A stretch of DNA of 50,059 nucleotides, taken from Winogradskyella sp. (GTDB taxonomy: Bacteria > Bacteroidota > Bacteroidia > Flavobacteriales > Flavobacteriaceae). Below are positions 25,671 to 35,366 of the stretch, one piece after another. A program made the position numbers and the translations under genes. Below the pieces are notes generated by a model. The model did not search any database. It had not been told where the DNA came from and saw only the letters and a program-made list of their open reading frames with translations. The stretch's first letter is position 1; each line of letters opens with the position of its first letter. The stretch spans positions 1 through 50,059 of the forward strand of contig JASBSA010000025.1 in NCBI GenBank assembly GCA_030149175.1, given 5' to 3'.

Positions 25671-27404
25671 CTAAAGCATAGATTGAATTTCTTGCTGAGA
25701 GAGTGCCTTTTTATAAATTCTTAGATTATCCATTAGGCTTTCATCGGATCTATGATTCCAACCGGTAAACCTTGGTGCTCCAGACATTATTGAGAGAATA
25801 TCGCAATCTGTCCAATCTACACCGGTAAAAGCATTTTGGCTTACTACCTGACCATCAATATATACTACACATTCGGTACTTGAAATTGTAAATGCCATTT
25901 GCACCCATTGTGGATTGTTAGGATCTACGTCTGCCGCAGCACCTCCATCGAACCAAGAATCGCCCGACCCATTACCAACATTTAATTTAAAACGTTGCAT
26001 TCCTCCAGCATTTTCTCGAAAAAATCTAAATCCACTTGTTCTGTTGTTTTGAGCATCTGGATTGTTAGTGTCTGGTGGACCTATTACAAGTACGCCTGCT
26101 CTGTCTGGTGTACCATTAAGCTTGTATCTGAATACTGCAGAAAATTCTTCGTTTAACAAACCGTCCGTTGGGAATGTTAAATATGAATCTGCCGCTCCTT
26201 GATAAGCACTTGTGCCTTCATATGCATCTGAAGAGAAATCTGGACTACCAACTTCAGTACAGTCCTCATCACTATAGCTTTCTGTATAACTACCATTAAA
26301 ATCTAACTTAAATATCTCATCGGCCTGAGCTATTAACTCTATGACTTCCTCTTGAGTTAATGCCATGTTAAACAGCCTTAACTCGTCCATGTAGCTTTCA
26401 TCTGACCTATGGTTCCAACCAGTAAATCTAGGTGCTCCAGACATTATTGAAAGAATATCGCAACCTGTCCAATCTACACCTGTAAATGAATTTTGACTAA
26501 CAACTTCACCGTTTTTATAAACCACACACTGTGAGTCGGATATAGTAAACGCAAAATGTACCCATTGATCTACCGTAGGGTCTACATCGGCAGCTGCACC
26601 ACCATCGAACCAAGAATCACCATCACCTCTACCAACATTCAACTTAAAGCGTTGCATACCTCCAGCATTTTCACGGAAAAATCTAAATCCACTTGTTCTA
26701 TTATTTTGAGCATCTGGATTATTTTCGTCTGGTGGACCAATAACTAATACACCTGCTCTATCTGGTGTTGCATTAACCTTTAACCAAAATGATGCGCTAA
26801 ACTCATTTGCTAAAAGACCATCTGTCGGGAAAGTTAAATAAGAGTCTGGAGATCCAGCGTAAGCACCTGAGCCAACTCTAGCTTCTGGTGCAAAACCAGG
26901 GCTACCAAACTCATCTGCGTCTGTTACACTAACCAACTCACTGTAACTACCATCAAAGTTCATATAGAAAGTCTCTCCTGGATACAGCGGTGTATAAGGA
27001 GGCTCTTTACTAAAATTAGAAACGGAAACAGTTGTGTTGCCTACCAAATCTGTTGCAGAAACTTCTAGTACGTGATCGCCTGTTGTAATATTGTCATATA
27101 CGAACTCTTCAATAAAAATTCTGTAATCCAAGAACTCATCATATGATGCTATTTCCAATCCATCCAATTTAACACTTACCGAAGCAAGTTCAATGTCGTC
27201 TTCTGCTCTAAATTCAATAGGTGTAGAAGTTACTGGGTCTGGTACTTGAATTGAAAAACCATCAACAGGTCTTTCAATTGTTACAATAGGTGCACCTGCA
27301 TCTGGTCCTGGATCTACTTCTGTGATTGGATCTATGCCTTCGTCACATGCTGAAAACAAAAGTAAACAGCAAACCACAAGTTTAAATATATTATTAGTTT
27401 TCAT
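25671..27404 (-). CDS. Surface glycan-binding lipoprotein with tandem LamG domains
   Basis: A 577-residue lipoprotein (signal LLLFSAC). After an Ig/PKD-like segment (about 40-130) it has two LamG/concanavalin A-like domains at about 142-360 and 361-577. They are highly similar, sharing for example SGFRFFRENAGGMQRFKLNVG and DILSIMSGAPRFTGWNHRSDES. No glycosidase motif is present. It follows SusD by five bases, the classic position of a surface glycan-binding protein, so it most likely holds polysaccharide at the outer membrane beside SusCD. The duplicated domains may give avidity. The exact ligand is unknown. Confidence 0.85.
   Translation of the reverse strand: MKTNNIFKLVVCCLLLFSACDEGIDPITEVDPGPDAGAPIVTIERPVDGFSIQVPDPVTSTPIEFRAEDDIELASVSVKLDGLEIASYDEFLDYRIFIEEFVYDNITTGDHVLEVSATDLVGNTTVSVSNFSKEPPYTPLYPGETFYMNFDGSYSELVSVTDADEFGSPGFAPEARVGSGAYAGSPDSYLTFPTDGLLANEFSASFWLKVNATPDRAGVLVIGPPDENNPDAQNNRTSGFRFFRENAGGMQRFKLNVGRGDGDSWFDGGAAADVDPTVDQWVHFAFTISDSQCVVYKNGEVVSQNSFTGVDWTGCDILSIMSGAPRFTGWNHRSDESYMDELRLFNMALTQEEVIELIAQADEIFKLDFNGSYTESYSDEDCTEVGSPDFSSDAYEGTSAYQGAADSYLTFPTDGLLNEEFSAVFRYKLNGTPDRAGVLVIGPPDTNNPDAQNNRTSGFRFFRENAGGMQRFKLNVGNGSGDSWFDGGAAADVDPNNPQWVQMAFTISSTECVVYIDGQVVSQNAFTGVDWTDCDILSIMSGAPRFTGWNHRSDESLMDNLRIYKKALSQQEIQSML
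25674..26977 (-). repeat. Tandem duplication of a 657-bp LamG-coding unit
   Basis: The DNA encoding the two LamG domains repeats with a period of 657 bp (219 codons), roughly 25674-26320 and 26331-26977. Long stretches match at nucleotide level, such as AAAATCTAAATCCACTTGTTCT with in-phase flanks. This indicates duplication within the gene, or homogenisation, more recent than the divergence of the GH144 or GH3 pairs. Boundaries are approximate. Confidence 0.8.
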
Positions 27405-27409
27405 AGTTA

Positions 27410-28942
27410 TTAATTGTTATTATTAGCGTATTCGCTTAAAATGAAACTTAAATCAAGTTGTTCTAGTGGATATGGTAAGAAGACTTTATCTGATGAAAAC
27501 GTTCTACCATCATAGCTCAACTCATCAAAATTACCGAGTCTTACCATATCATAAAACCTAACACCCCATTCCATTCCTAACTCAGCAAATTTCTCATCCA
27601 TTACATCTTGACTGGTAACATTAGCCAAAGCAGGCATACCTGCTCTAGCCCTAACTATATTGACAGCTTCTGATGCTGTACCAGCGGTACCATTTGCCCC
27701 TCGAGTTAGAGCTTCTGCATACATCAAAAGTACTTCAGCATATCTTAACACTGTATAGTTTTTATTTGTTCCATAAGCTGTTCTACCAGGCGTTAATTGA
27801 TTTGAAGGTAAATAATGCTTACCACTTGCAAAATTAGCTCTTGAGTAGTTATTTATGATGTCCCCATCTCTAGTGGTATTAGAAACAAATGCTGGAAGAT
27901 TTTGATAGTCTGGATCCGTAAGAATTTCGTCAATACCATCATTTGTGAAAAGCACACTAGTTTCAAGTCTAACTGTTTCGTTTCTATCTAACATGAATTT
28001 TATGTACTTAAGGCTTGGCTCATAAAAACCCCAACCACTAGTAGCTTCTTCTACAGCAGCGGTCCAATTCTGAGGTCCATAAAACGCATATAAATGACTA
28101 ACATTCTCACCTGAGGCTTGTCCGAAATCAGAATATTGAATTTCCCAAATATTCTCATTCGCTAATTTTCCAGGAATTTTAAATAGTTCATAATAATCGT
28201 TAAATAGCTGGAATTTTCCAGAATTTATAATCTCTCCTGTTGCATCAGCAACACTTTGATAATCTTCGATTTCTAAGTTTGCAATTGCTTTAACAGTTAA
28301 TGCTGTGTATTTTGTTATACCACCCGGTAAATCTTGACGTTGGTTCGGTGCCACATCTAACAAGAATGGGGTTGCTTCGTCCATTTGATCAGAAATCCAC
28401 TCCATAAGGTCATCTTTTGTTGCGACTTCAATCTGAGTAAAATCAAGGGTATTAATCTTATATACATCTCCAAATAATCTTGATAGCTGTAGCGTCATAA
28501 ACCCTCTTAAAACCTTACATTCAGCAATATATTGGTCAATTAAATCAGAGTCTACTCCACCATCTCTAAACCTTTCTAATGCACTTATCTGAGCTGTTAC
28601 CTGAACAATGTCCTCTGCCCAGTTTTCAAAGAATACATTATACATCCAATAATTATTGTCATAAATGTAATTATCGGTATCAGCAAAACCTTGCTGATCT
28701 CCTTGCCCACCTGCGTTAACATCATCACCTCGAACTGATAATAAGGGAATTTGTTCCCAACCTACACTCTGGAAGTTCTGATAAGCACCTATTAAAGTAC
28801 CAAAAGCAAGTTCTTCACTTGAGTAATCAATCTCGTTAACCAATGTTTGGTTTTCTGGCTCTTCATCTAGTTTTTCTGAACAGGTAAAAAGAAAAACAGA
28901 TAGAGTGAAAAGAATTAATCTAAAATTAAATATTTGTTTCAT
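27410..28942 (-). CDS. SusD/RagB family glycan-binding lipoprotein
   Basis: A 510-residue lipoprotein (signal SVFLFTCSEKLDE) with the SusD pattern. It starts with LDEEPE, has TPR-like helices around FENWAEDIVQVTAQISAL and CKVLRGFMTLQLSRLFGD, and ends with the RagB domain (NYTVLRYAEVLLMYAEAL, GMEWGVRFYDMVRLG, FLPYPLEQLD). SusD proteins cap the SusC channel at the cell surface and bind the glycan. It follows susC by 12 bases, as expected. Length and motifs are normal. Confidence 0.95.
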   Translation of the reverse strand: MKQIFNFRLILFTLSVFLFTCSEKLDEEPENQTLVNEIDYSSEELAFGTLIGAYQNFQSVGWEQIPLLSVRGDDVNAGGQGDQQGFADTDNYIYDNNYWMYNVFFENWAEDIVQVTAQISALERFRDGGVDSDLIDQYIAECKVLRGFMTLQLSRLFGDVYKINTLDFTQIEVATKDDLMEWISDQMDEATPFLLDVAPNQRQDLPGGITKYTALTVKAIANLEIEDYQSVADATGEIINSGKFQLFNDYYELFKIPGKLANENIWEIQYSDFGQASGENVSHLYAFYGPQNWTAAVEEATSGWGFYEPSLKYIKFMLDRNETVRLETSVLFTNDGIDEILTDPDYQNLPAFVSNTTRDGDIINNYSRANFASGKHYLPSNQLTPGRTAYGTNKNYTVLRYAEVLLMYAEALTRGANGTAGTASEAVNIVRARAGMPALANVTSQDVMDEKFAELGMEWGVRFYDMVRLGNFDELSYDGRTFSSDKVFLPYPLEQLDLSFILSEYANNNN

Positions 28943-28954
28943 AGCTTAAAGTTT

Positions 28955-31900
28955 TTAAAATTTAACTTGTACTCCCAACGAGTAAACTGATGGAGTTGGA
29001 TATGTTTGTGTATCACGGCCATCAAAACCTACTTCTGGATTAAAGCCATTAAAGCTTTTTGTCCATAGAAACGGTCTATCAGCAGTTAGCGTTAGACGTA
29101 TTTCTGGTAATTTTTCTTGTTTCAGGGTATAGCCTAACTGAATATTTTGTATCCTGAAAAAATCACCATCTTGCAAGAAGAACTCTGATAATCGTTGATT
29201 CCAAACTTGTCTATATCCTTCTGAAGATGGGTAAGAATTTGTTGAACCTTCCCCTCTCCATCTATTTATTGCCAAATCAGCATCAATATTCCTTCCTTGT
29301 GTTCTAATTACTTCTTGTCTGTTAGAATTAAATATAACATTGCCACCTTGACCATAGAATGCAATATTTAAATCAAAATCCTTGTAATTAAGGCCTATAT
29401 TACCTCCATAATAAAACGTAGGTATTGGTGAGCCTAAGTAAGTTCTATCCTCCGCATCAAGAATACCGTCTCCATTTCTATCTTTATATCTAAAGTAACC
29501 AGGGCTAATATCAGTACCTTGAGCAATGGCAGCTTGAGCAGCAGGATCTGCAAGAATTTCTGCTTCATTTTGATAAACACCATCTATTTCCCATCCATAA
29601 AATACGTTTATGGGTTGACCTACGATAATTCTTTGTCTTGCTTCTGCTGTGCCAGTTTCTAGAACAGGTTGGCCTGCTAAACTGGTTATTTCATTATCTA
29701 GAGTACTAAAATTACCTGATATAGAGTAACTAAAATCATCTGAGAACTGACCTCTCCAAGTAGCAGCCAATTCAATACCCTTGTTTCTGACACCTCCAAC
29801 ATTTTGACGGCTAGAACCGGTACCTATGAATTGAAGAACATTGATGACTAAATTGTCTGTATCTTTAACAAAATAGTCTGCTTCTAGTGATAACCTATTA
29901 TCAAATAAATAAGCTGATAACCCAATGTTTAACTCATCTGTAAACTCCCAAGAAATATTATCTTCTACTGTTTCAAATTCAATACCGTTATAAAATGTAT
30001 CGTTAAACACTGTAGTTATTGAATTTGCTGATAAAGGGTTACTTGCCCCAACGGCATCGTTAGCAACACGTCCCCAGCTTGCTCTAAGTTTTAAGTAGTT
30101 GACAAAATCAACGTTGCCCATAAATGACTCTTTTGAAATCTCCCATCCTAAACCAAATGCTGGCAGATACACATATGTTTCATCATATTTGTTTGTCCCT
30201 TCTGCTCTAAATGACAAATTCAAAAGATATTTATCCATTAGCTGATATTCAGCTCTACCGAAATAAGAGAAGCCGTAATTTCTAAAACCACCGTCATAGG
30301 CTGTACGGCTATCTGGTGAAGTATTTTGGATGTACCAAGTTTTATCATTATTTCTTACGAAAGATGACTCAGGGCTAAAATTTCCACTAGCACCAAAATT
30401 TCTACCATACTCATCTCTAAAAGAAGTACCTGCAATTAAAGTTAAGTCATGGTCTTCGCCAAAATTATTTTTGTAAGTTAGTATATTATCCCAAATATAA
30501 TTTTCTCCAACACCATTATTTAGAGTTATAGAAGATTGCTCTATGGAGCGTTGATACTCGTCGGTTACAAAATATGGCAATTGAACGATTCTCTCATTGG
30601 TTCCTCTATAAGTATATGAAAGACTACTTTTAAAATTTAATTTTTTTGGTAAAATTTCAAAATCCGTATAGAAGTTTGAGACTATACGTCTTCTTTCCCC
30701 TCTTCTATCTGCATTATCCATTAATGGAAATGGGTTTTGTGATCCTCTATACCCTATCTCTCTAGCGTCTGAATATGGTAATGGGTCTGCTTCGGTAAAG
30801 TTATTATCAAATACAGGTAAAATAGGTACTGCGAAATACGTAAGTTGCCACGCAGACCCTTCATCCCCATATTGTACAGCGTTACTATATAATACATTAC
30901 CACCCACTTTTAACCAATCTGTTGCCTTAGCATCAATTCTTGCACGCAGGTTAGAACGGTTAAAGCTATTTTTCATATCCAAAATACCTTGCTGCGAAAA
31001 AAAGTTGCCCCCAAGTGAGTAAGATATTTTATCTGAACCACCAGTAACTTGAATATCATAATTTTCAATTGGTGCATCTCTCAATACTTCATCGTACCAG
31101 TCTGTATTAACATTTGGAATATTAGGATTAACCCTACTACGACCAAAACGCTGAATCGCTTGCTCCACACTCTCTATTTCCGCTTGTGATCCAGACTCTA
31201 AGGCGAAAGTGGTAAATTGCTCTGCGTTAGCCATTTTTAGAATATTTTGTGCACGTTGAACACCAACGTAGGAAGAAAATGATATTTCTGGCTTCTTATT
31301 ATAACTGCCGCCTCTAGTTGTAATAACTATAACACCATTTGCTGCTCTAACACCATAAATTGATGCTGAAGACGCATCTTTTAGAACAGAAACGCTTTCT
31401 ATTTCACTAGGGTTTAAAAAATCAATGTTGTCGAAAAAGTTTCCGTCAACCACAAAAAGAGGATTATTGGATCCCGATAATGAGTTTGTTCCCCTGATGC
31501 GTATTTGAGGTGTTTCTCCAGGTGAGCCCTGACTGCTTATTTGAACACCAGCTACCTGACCTTGAAAGCCTTGCGTAATTTGAGCCGCTGGTGTACGACT
31601 AATAGCCTCGGTTTTGACAGTGGAGACAGCACCTGTTAAATCTGCTTTTTTCTGCGTACCGTAACCCACTACTACCACTTCATTTAGAGATTCTACATCT
31701 TCTTCTAAAGCTATATTGACTGTAGTTTGATTGGTAATAGCTATACTTTGAGCTTTGAACCCTATATAGCTGAAATTTAATTTTTGACCGCTTTGTATAC
31801 TAATAGTATATTTACCATCAAAGTCGGTAACGGCACCTCTGGAGGTACCCTCTACAATTACACTTACACCAGGCAATGGCATACCATCACTTGCTGAAGT

Positions 31901-31984
31901 TACAACTCCACTTACTTCTATTTGTTGACTCCAAGAAATTAGAGAGAAGAATAAAAGCAATATTAAACTGAATTTAGTTTTCAT
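28955..31984 (-). CDS. SusC/RagA family TonB-dependent outer-membrane transporter
   Basis: The 1009-residue protein has a signal peptide, a carboxypeptidase-regulatory-like N-terminal domain (VSGVVTSASDGMPLPGVSVIVEGTSRGAVTDFDG), the SusC plug start (LNEVVVVGYGTQKKADLTGAVSTV), a plug domain (IRIRGTNSLSGSNNPLFVVDG, VLKDASSASIYGVRAANGVIVITT) and a 22-strand-type barrel ending in aromatic VQVKF. It imports oligosaccharides across the outer membrane with energy from TonB-ExbBD, encoded elsewhere. It is the first gene of the PUL operon, 250 bases downstream of the regulator gene. That gap holds three repeated operator-like boxes. Confidence 0.96.
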   Translation of the reverse strand: MKTKFSLILLLFFSLISWSQQIEVSGVVTSASDGMPLPGVSVIVEGTSRGAVTDFDGKYTISIQSGQKLNFSYIGFKAQSIAITNQTTVNIALEEDVESLNEVVVVGYGTQKKADLTGAVSTVKTEAISRTPAAQITQGFQGQVAGVQISSQGSPGETPQIRIRGTNSLSGSNNPLFVVDGNFFDNIDFLNPSEIESVSVLKDASSASIYGVRAANGVIVITTRGGSYNKKPEISFSSYVGVQRAQNILKMANAEQFTTFALESGSQAEIESVEQAIQRFGRSRVNPNIPNVNTDWYDEVLRDAPIENYDIQVTGGSDKISYSLGGNFFSQQGILDMKNSFNRSNLRARIDAKATDWLKVGGNVLYSNAVQYGDEGSAWQLTYFAVPILPVFDNNFTEADPLPYSDAREIGYRGSQNPFPLMDNADRRGERRRIVSNFYTDFEILPKKLNFKSSLSYTYRGTNERIVQLPYFVTDEYQRSIEQSSITLNNGVGENYIWDNILTYKNNFGEDHDLTLIAGTSFRDEYGRNFGASGNFSPESSFVRNNDKTWYIQNTSPDSRTAYDGGFRNYGFSYFGRAEYQLMDKYLLNLSFRAEGTNKYDETYVYLPAFGLGWEISKESFMGNVDFVNYLKLRASWGRVANDAVGASNPLSANSITTVFNDTFYNGIEFETVEDNISWEFTDELNIGLSAYLFDNRLSLEADYFVKDTDNLVINVLQFIGTGSSRQNVGGVRNKGIELAATWRGQFSDDFSYSISGNFSTLDNEITSLAGQPVLETGTAEARQRIIVGQPINVFYGWEIDGVYQNEAEILADPAAQAAIAQGTDISPGYFRYKDRNGDGILDAEDRTYLGSPIPTFYYGGNIGLNYKDFDLNIAFYGQGGNVIFNSNRQEVIRTQGRNIDADLAINRWRGEGSTNSYPSSEGYRQVWNQRLSEFFLQDGDFFRIQNIQLGYTLKQEKLPEIRLTLTADRPFLWTKSFNGFNPEVGFDGRDTQTYPTPSVYSLGVQVKF

Positions 31985-32086
31985 ACATTAACATTTAGAT
32001 TGAGATAGTTAGTTTTTTTCTAAACATAAAGTTAAAATCTTAACCTCAATGTAATATAGGTGTAGTTTACATTTTAATTACGCCAA

Positions 32087-32201
32087 CAAATATTAAAACT
32101 TCCGAAAAGCCCTTGAAATCTGATTTTGACGTAGTTTAAATATAAACGAAAACGTTGTAAAATCTTAAAGTTTTAACTAAGTGACGTAGTAATGACGTAG
32201 T
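32087..32201 (-). promoter_or_regulatory. susC promoter region with three phased TGACGTAGT boxes
   Basis: On the plus strand TGACGTAGT occurs at 32127-32135, 32182-32190 and 32193-32201. Starts are 55 and 11 bp apart, multiples of 11 bp, which puts the boxes on the same face of the helix. A -7-like element (AATATTTG on the minus strand, 32087-32094) lies downstream of the proximal box, with no good TTG at -33, as expected for an activator-dependent promoter. The neighbouring regulator is the likely ligand of these boxes. The exact -7 assignment is weak. Confidence 0.6.
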
Positions 32202-32234
32202 AAAAAATATTAAATTAACAACTTTGAGTAGTTA

Positions 32235-35027
32235 TTATTTAATATTTAACAAATAATCTGTCAAAGAAATATCATTTTCTAAACTTAATTTCTTTTTTAG
32301 TCGGTATCTGTGTGTTTCTACACCTCTGACAGAGATATTCATCAATGGCGCAATCTCTTTATTCGCTAAATTCATTTTGATGTAGGCACATACTTTTAAA
32401 TCTTTTGGTGTTAAAACTGAATGACGTGTTTTTAACTTAGTAAAAAATTCATCATGTACTTGATTGAAATTCTCTTCAAAAACTTCCCATTCATCCTTAT
32501 GCTCTATAGAGTTGTTCAATTTCTTGATTAGTTTTTTGTAAGCGTAGTAATCTTTAAACCCTTCCTTGTTAACGGCTAACTCTCTTTTAATATCTTGAAG
32601 CACTTCATTTTTTTTAACTAAGGCCATTGCATTATTAGCTAATTGCTTACTCTTTATTTTCAATTCATTTTGTAATGATTCATTCTTTAACTGTACTATA
32701 TGTTTTTCGTTTTCTAAGGTCTTTTCGCGCAAAAGTTTTTGTTGCTCTCTTTGATATTTAATACGCATTAAGCGCTGCTCTTTTTGAATTTTTCTGTGGT
32801 GCAAATAATAAAACAAGCCAATTAAAGTCAATAATACCAATACATACAGTAGTAGACCAATAGTTCCCTTATACCAAGGTGGACTAACATCTAATTTTAA
32901 CTTTTTAGCTACTGACGTATTGCCAGAATCGTCTATTGTTCGTAGTAAAATATCATATAAGCCATGGTTAATATTGTTTAGTTCAAGATTTCTGTTATCA
33001 ACTTTAAACCAGCCTTCGCTCAAACTAGGTATACTATACTCAAAAAAATGATTAGTAGAATTGGAAGAAGAAAGCTCTAAATTTATACTCTCGTTGTATT
33101 TTATTTTAATAGTACTACCATCTTTTATTGATGATAATTTTATCTCAATACCATTAATCTTAACAGATTCGATTTTAGGCTTAAAAACAATAGTAGTATC
33201 TTTAAATGTCTCGTCTATTAGCATGAAACCATTATCTAAATTCAGAGCAAAAAGAGAGTCATTTATTTTAGAGACATGTTCGTAATCTACGATATACCTA
33301 TTCTTTATTAGCTTGTTGTTTATTTTTGTCTCGACGCTATCATTATTAATGTACTTAAAACTTATAACACCATTTTTATCTTTTAGCACAATTGGGCTCA
33401 TTGATTGCTCTGATATAATATATGAATGCTTGCCAAACTTTTCATTTAATAAATCAAAAGGAACAATGGAATCTAGCAAAGGTTCATACTTTTGCCATCC
33501 ATTATTAGTTTTAAAAACTATATCGTTTCTTAAGTTGTACACTCTTGGATTATACTCAGAATCTAAACCTCTAATTCCATAATTAGTGATTTTTGTTATG
33601 GTATCATAGGACTTGTTAAAATTAACTTTATACACTCCTTTATATGCATGTGCAACCCATGCTGTGTAAGGGTTTTCAAACACTAAAAATCTTGACGGGA
33701 TTGTTGTTTTGCCCATATGTTTGGTTTCCCACTTACCACTCTTTTGCTGAAACTTTACTAAGCCTGCGTAAGTTCCCTGCATGTATAAATTATCATGCTC
33801 CGGTACTTTTTGGATGGTCCATCCTCCTGTAAAATCCGATATCTTGGTTATTTGGTTTTTCTTGACTAAAAAAGTTCCCTCGTTATGACCACAAAACAGA
33901 TTACCATCAATAATTTTCAGATCCCAAACCTGACCTTGCGAGCCGTCAATAAAGTTTAAATTATTACTCTTATCTAAATAAAAAAGCCCTGTATTGGTAC
34001 CGATGTAAAGTAGATCTTGATACTTAACAATATCATACACAGCACCTAATTTACCAGAAACATCATTAAAAAAATAGCTCGTATTCTTTAAGTCTATACT
34101 TGCTATTCCGTTATCTAGACCTAGCCATAGATTATCGTTTTGATCTAAAAATTGCCCCAATACTGTATTATTGAGAAGACCATTCTCCTTACTAATATGA
34201 AATTTAATTTCACCCTTACTATTTGCTATATAAACACCATCTTTTATAGTGCCAAAAGCCATGTCTCCATTTTCTAACTTAGAAAACTTATTTAATTGGT
34301 GCTGCTTTATCTCGTTATTAAAAGCGAATTTTGTAGGCCGTAATTTTTTAGCATTTAAATAGAAACTTCCTTTGAGCGAAGTCAATATTAAATATTGATC
34401 TTCCTTTTTTACTATAGATATAATTTTTGTGTCTTTAAGAACTTCATCAGAAAAAAATGGTACCAAGTTTTTATTTTCAAGCTTATATATACCATTATTT
34501 AAAGTAGACACAAGTAAATCGTTATCTACCAAATTCAGGGATATTACAGCAGAACTTGGTTGAATCCGATCTACGTTTTTAAAATCATAAACATATATAC
34601 TAGAAAATGATCGAAAAATAACTTTATTCTCATAACTTAAAATTTGCCAAATTTCCTCATTAGCAGAAATCTGAGGTTTTATTAAGTCGCTTAAGGATTG
34701 ATAGACTAAATGTCCGTAATCGTTCTCTTCCCAAAAACCAAACTCTTCAAAAGAGCCTGTGAAAATTAAATTATTAAACGCTAAAACAGACCTGACCGTA
34801 GTTTGGTTTGGTAGCTGAAATAACTTCCAATCTAACCCATCATACTCTAATAAACCAATGTTGTTTGCAACATACACTTTTCCATTTTCGGCTCTACAAA
34901 GATCCCAGTTTTGGTTACTGGCCTTATATTCTGCTATAGAGTAGTTATAAATATTTGGTGAAAATTGGCAATGGCATACAAAAGAGAAATAAGAGCTAAA
35001 GAGTAAGAAAAGAAATATTTTTTTCAT
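32235..35027 (-). CDS. Membrane-bound propeller/Y_Y_Y sensor with LuxR-type HTH
   Basis: The start at 35027 is preferred over the track's 35111 because MKKIFLFLLFSSYFSFVCHCQ is a clean signal peptide. The 930-residue protein then has a periplasmic two-component-regulator-type beta-propeller (repeats such as NLWLGLDNGIASIDLKN, YIGTNTGLFYLD), a triple-tyrosine domain, one membrane helix (IGLLLYVLVLLTLIGLFYYL), a cytoplasmic coiled coil and a C-terminal LuxR-like HTH (LTPKDLKVCAYIKMNLANKEIAPLMNISVRGVETHRYRLKKKL). There is no histidine kinase or receiver domain, so this is a one-component sensor, not an HTCS. It should bind a released oligosaccharide in the periplasm and activate susC. Gene position and phased boxes support this. 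Confidence 0.88.
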   Translation of the reverse strand: MKKIFLFLLFSSYFSFVCHCQFSPNIYNYSIAEYKASNQNWDLCRAENGKVYVANNIGLLEYDGLDWKLFQLPNQTTVRSVLAFNNLIFTGSFEEFGFWEENDYGHLVYQSLSDLIKPQISANEEIWQILSYENKVIFRSFSSIYVYDFKNVDRIQPSSAVISLNLVDNDLLVSTLNNGIYKLENKNLVPFFSDEVLKDTKIISIVKKEDQYLILTSLKGSFYLNAKKLRPTKFAFNNEIKQHQLNKFSKLENGDMAFGTIKDGVYIANSKGEIKFHISKENGLLNNTVLGQFLDQNDNLWLGLDNGIASIDLKNTSYFFNDVSGKLGAVYDIVKYQDLLYIGTNTGLFYLDKSNNLNFIDGSQGQVWDLKIIDGNLFCGHNEGTFLVKKNQITKISDFTGGWTIQKVPEHDNLYMQGTYAGLVKFQQKSGKWETKHMGKTTIPSRFLVFENPYTAWVAHAYKGVYKVNFNKSYDTITKITNYGIRGLDSEYNPRVYNLRNDIVFKTNNGWQKYEPLLDSIVPFDLLNEKFGKHSYIISEQSMSPIVLKDKNGVISFKYINNDSVETKINNKLIKNRYIVDYEHVSKINDSLFALNLDNGFMLIDETFKDTTIVFKPKIESVKINGIEIKLSSIKDGSTIKIKYNESINLELSSSNSTNHFFEYSIPSLSEGWFKVDNRNLELNNINHGLYDILLRTIDDSGNTSVAKKLKLDVSPPWYKGTIGLLLYVLVLLTLIGLFYYLHHRKIQKEQRLMRIKYQREQQKLLREKTLENEKHIVQLKNESLQNELKIKSKQLANNAMALVKKNEVLQDIKRELAVNKEGFKDYYAYKKLIKKLNNSIEHKDEWEVFEENFNQVHDEFFTKLKTRHSVLTPKDLKVCAYIKMNLANKEIAPLMNISVRGVETHRYRLKKKLSLENDISLTDYLLNIK

Positions 35028-35273
35028 TTTAGTTAATCTAGGTATACGTTGCATGATTGAAGTGCTTAAAATAAAGAATATAATGAACTCTACTAAAACA
35101 ATTAGAAACATTTATATAAATTAATTATTAAAGCCAATTAAATAAAAGTACAACATTCAGTATAATTTTATGTTCAAAAAATAAACCTTATTGTAGTGAT
35201 TACATAAGCGTAATCTTATTGAAAAATATCGTTGTTATAAGTACTTGTTTTTAATGTAAACCGGAACCAAAAT

Positions 35274-35297
35274 ATGCATTTCATCGATTTTTTTTGC
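35274..35297 (+). promoter_or_regulatory. Shared T9SS-cargo promoter motif (copy 1)
   Basis: ATGCATTTCATCGATTTTTTTTGC matches the element before the gene at 40304 at 21 of 24 positions and lies 70 bases before this start codon. Its 3' end (TTTTTTTG) sits where a -7 element would be. The rest of the 339-base gap from 35028 shows nothing else distinct. An alternative sigma factor or activator site is plausible. Confidence 0.55.
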
Positions 35298-35366
35298 TTT
35301 TTGTGGATTATTATTAGAATAAAATGATATATTAGCCACCAAATAAATTCATTAAAACCCCAACTA

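Noticed and set aside
32235-35027. Hybrid two-component system (HTCS) regulator
   Set aside because: The propeller and Y_Y_Y domains suggest it, but there is no HisKA, HATPase or receiver domain; the protein ends directly in a LuxR-type HTH.
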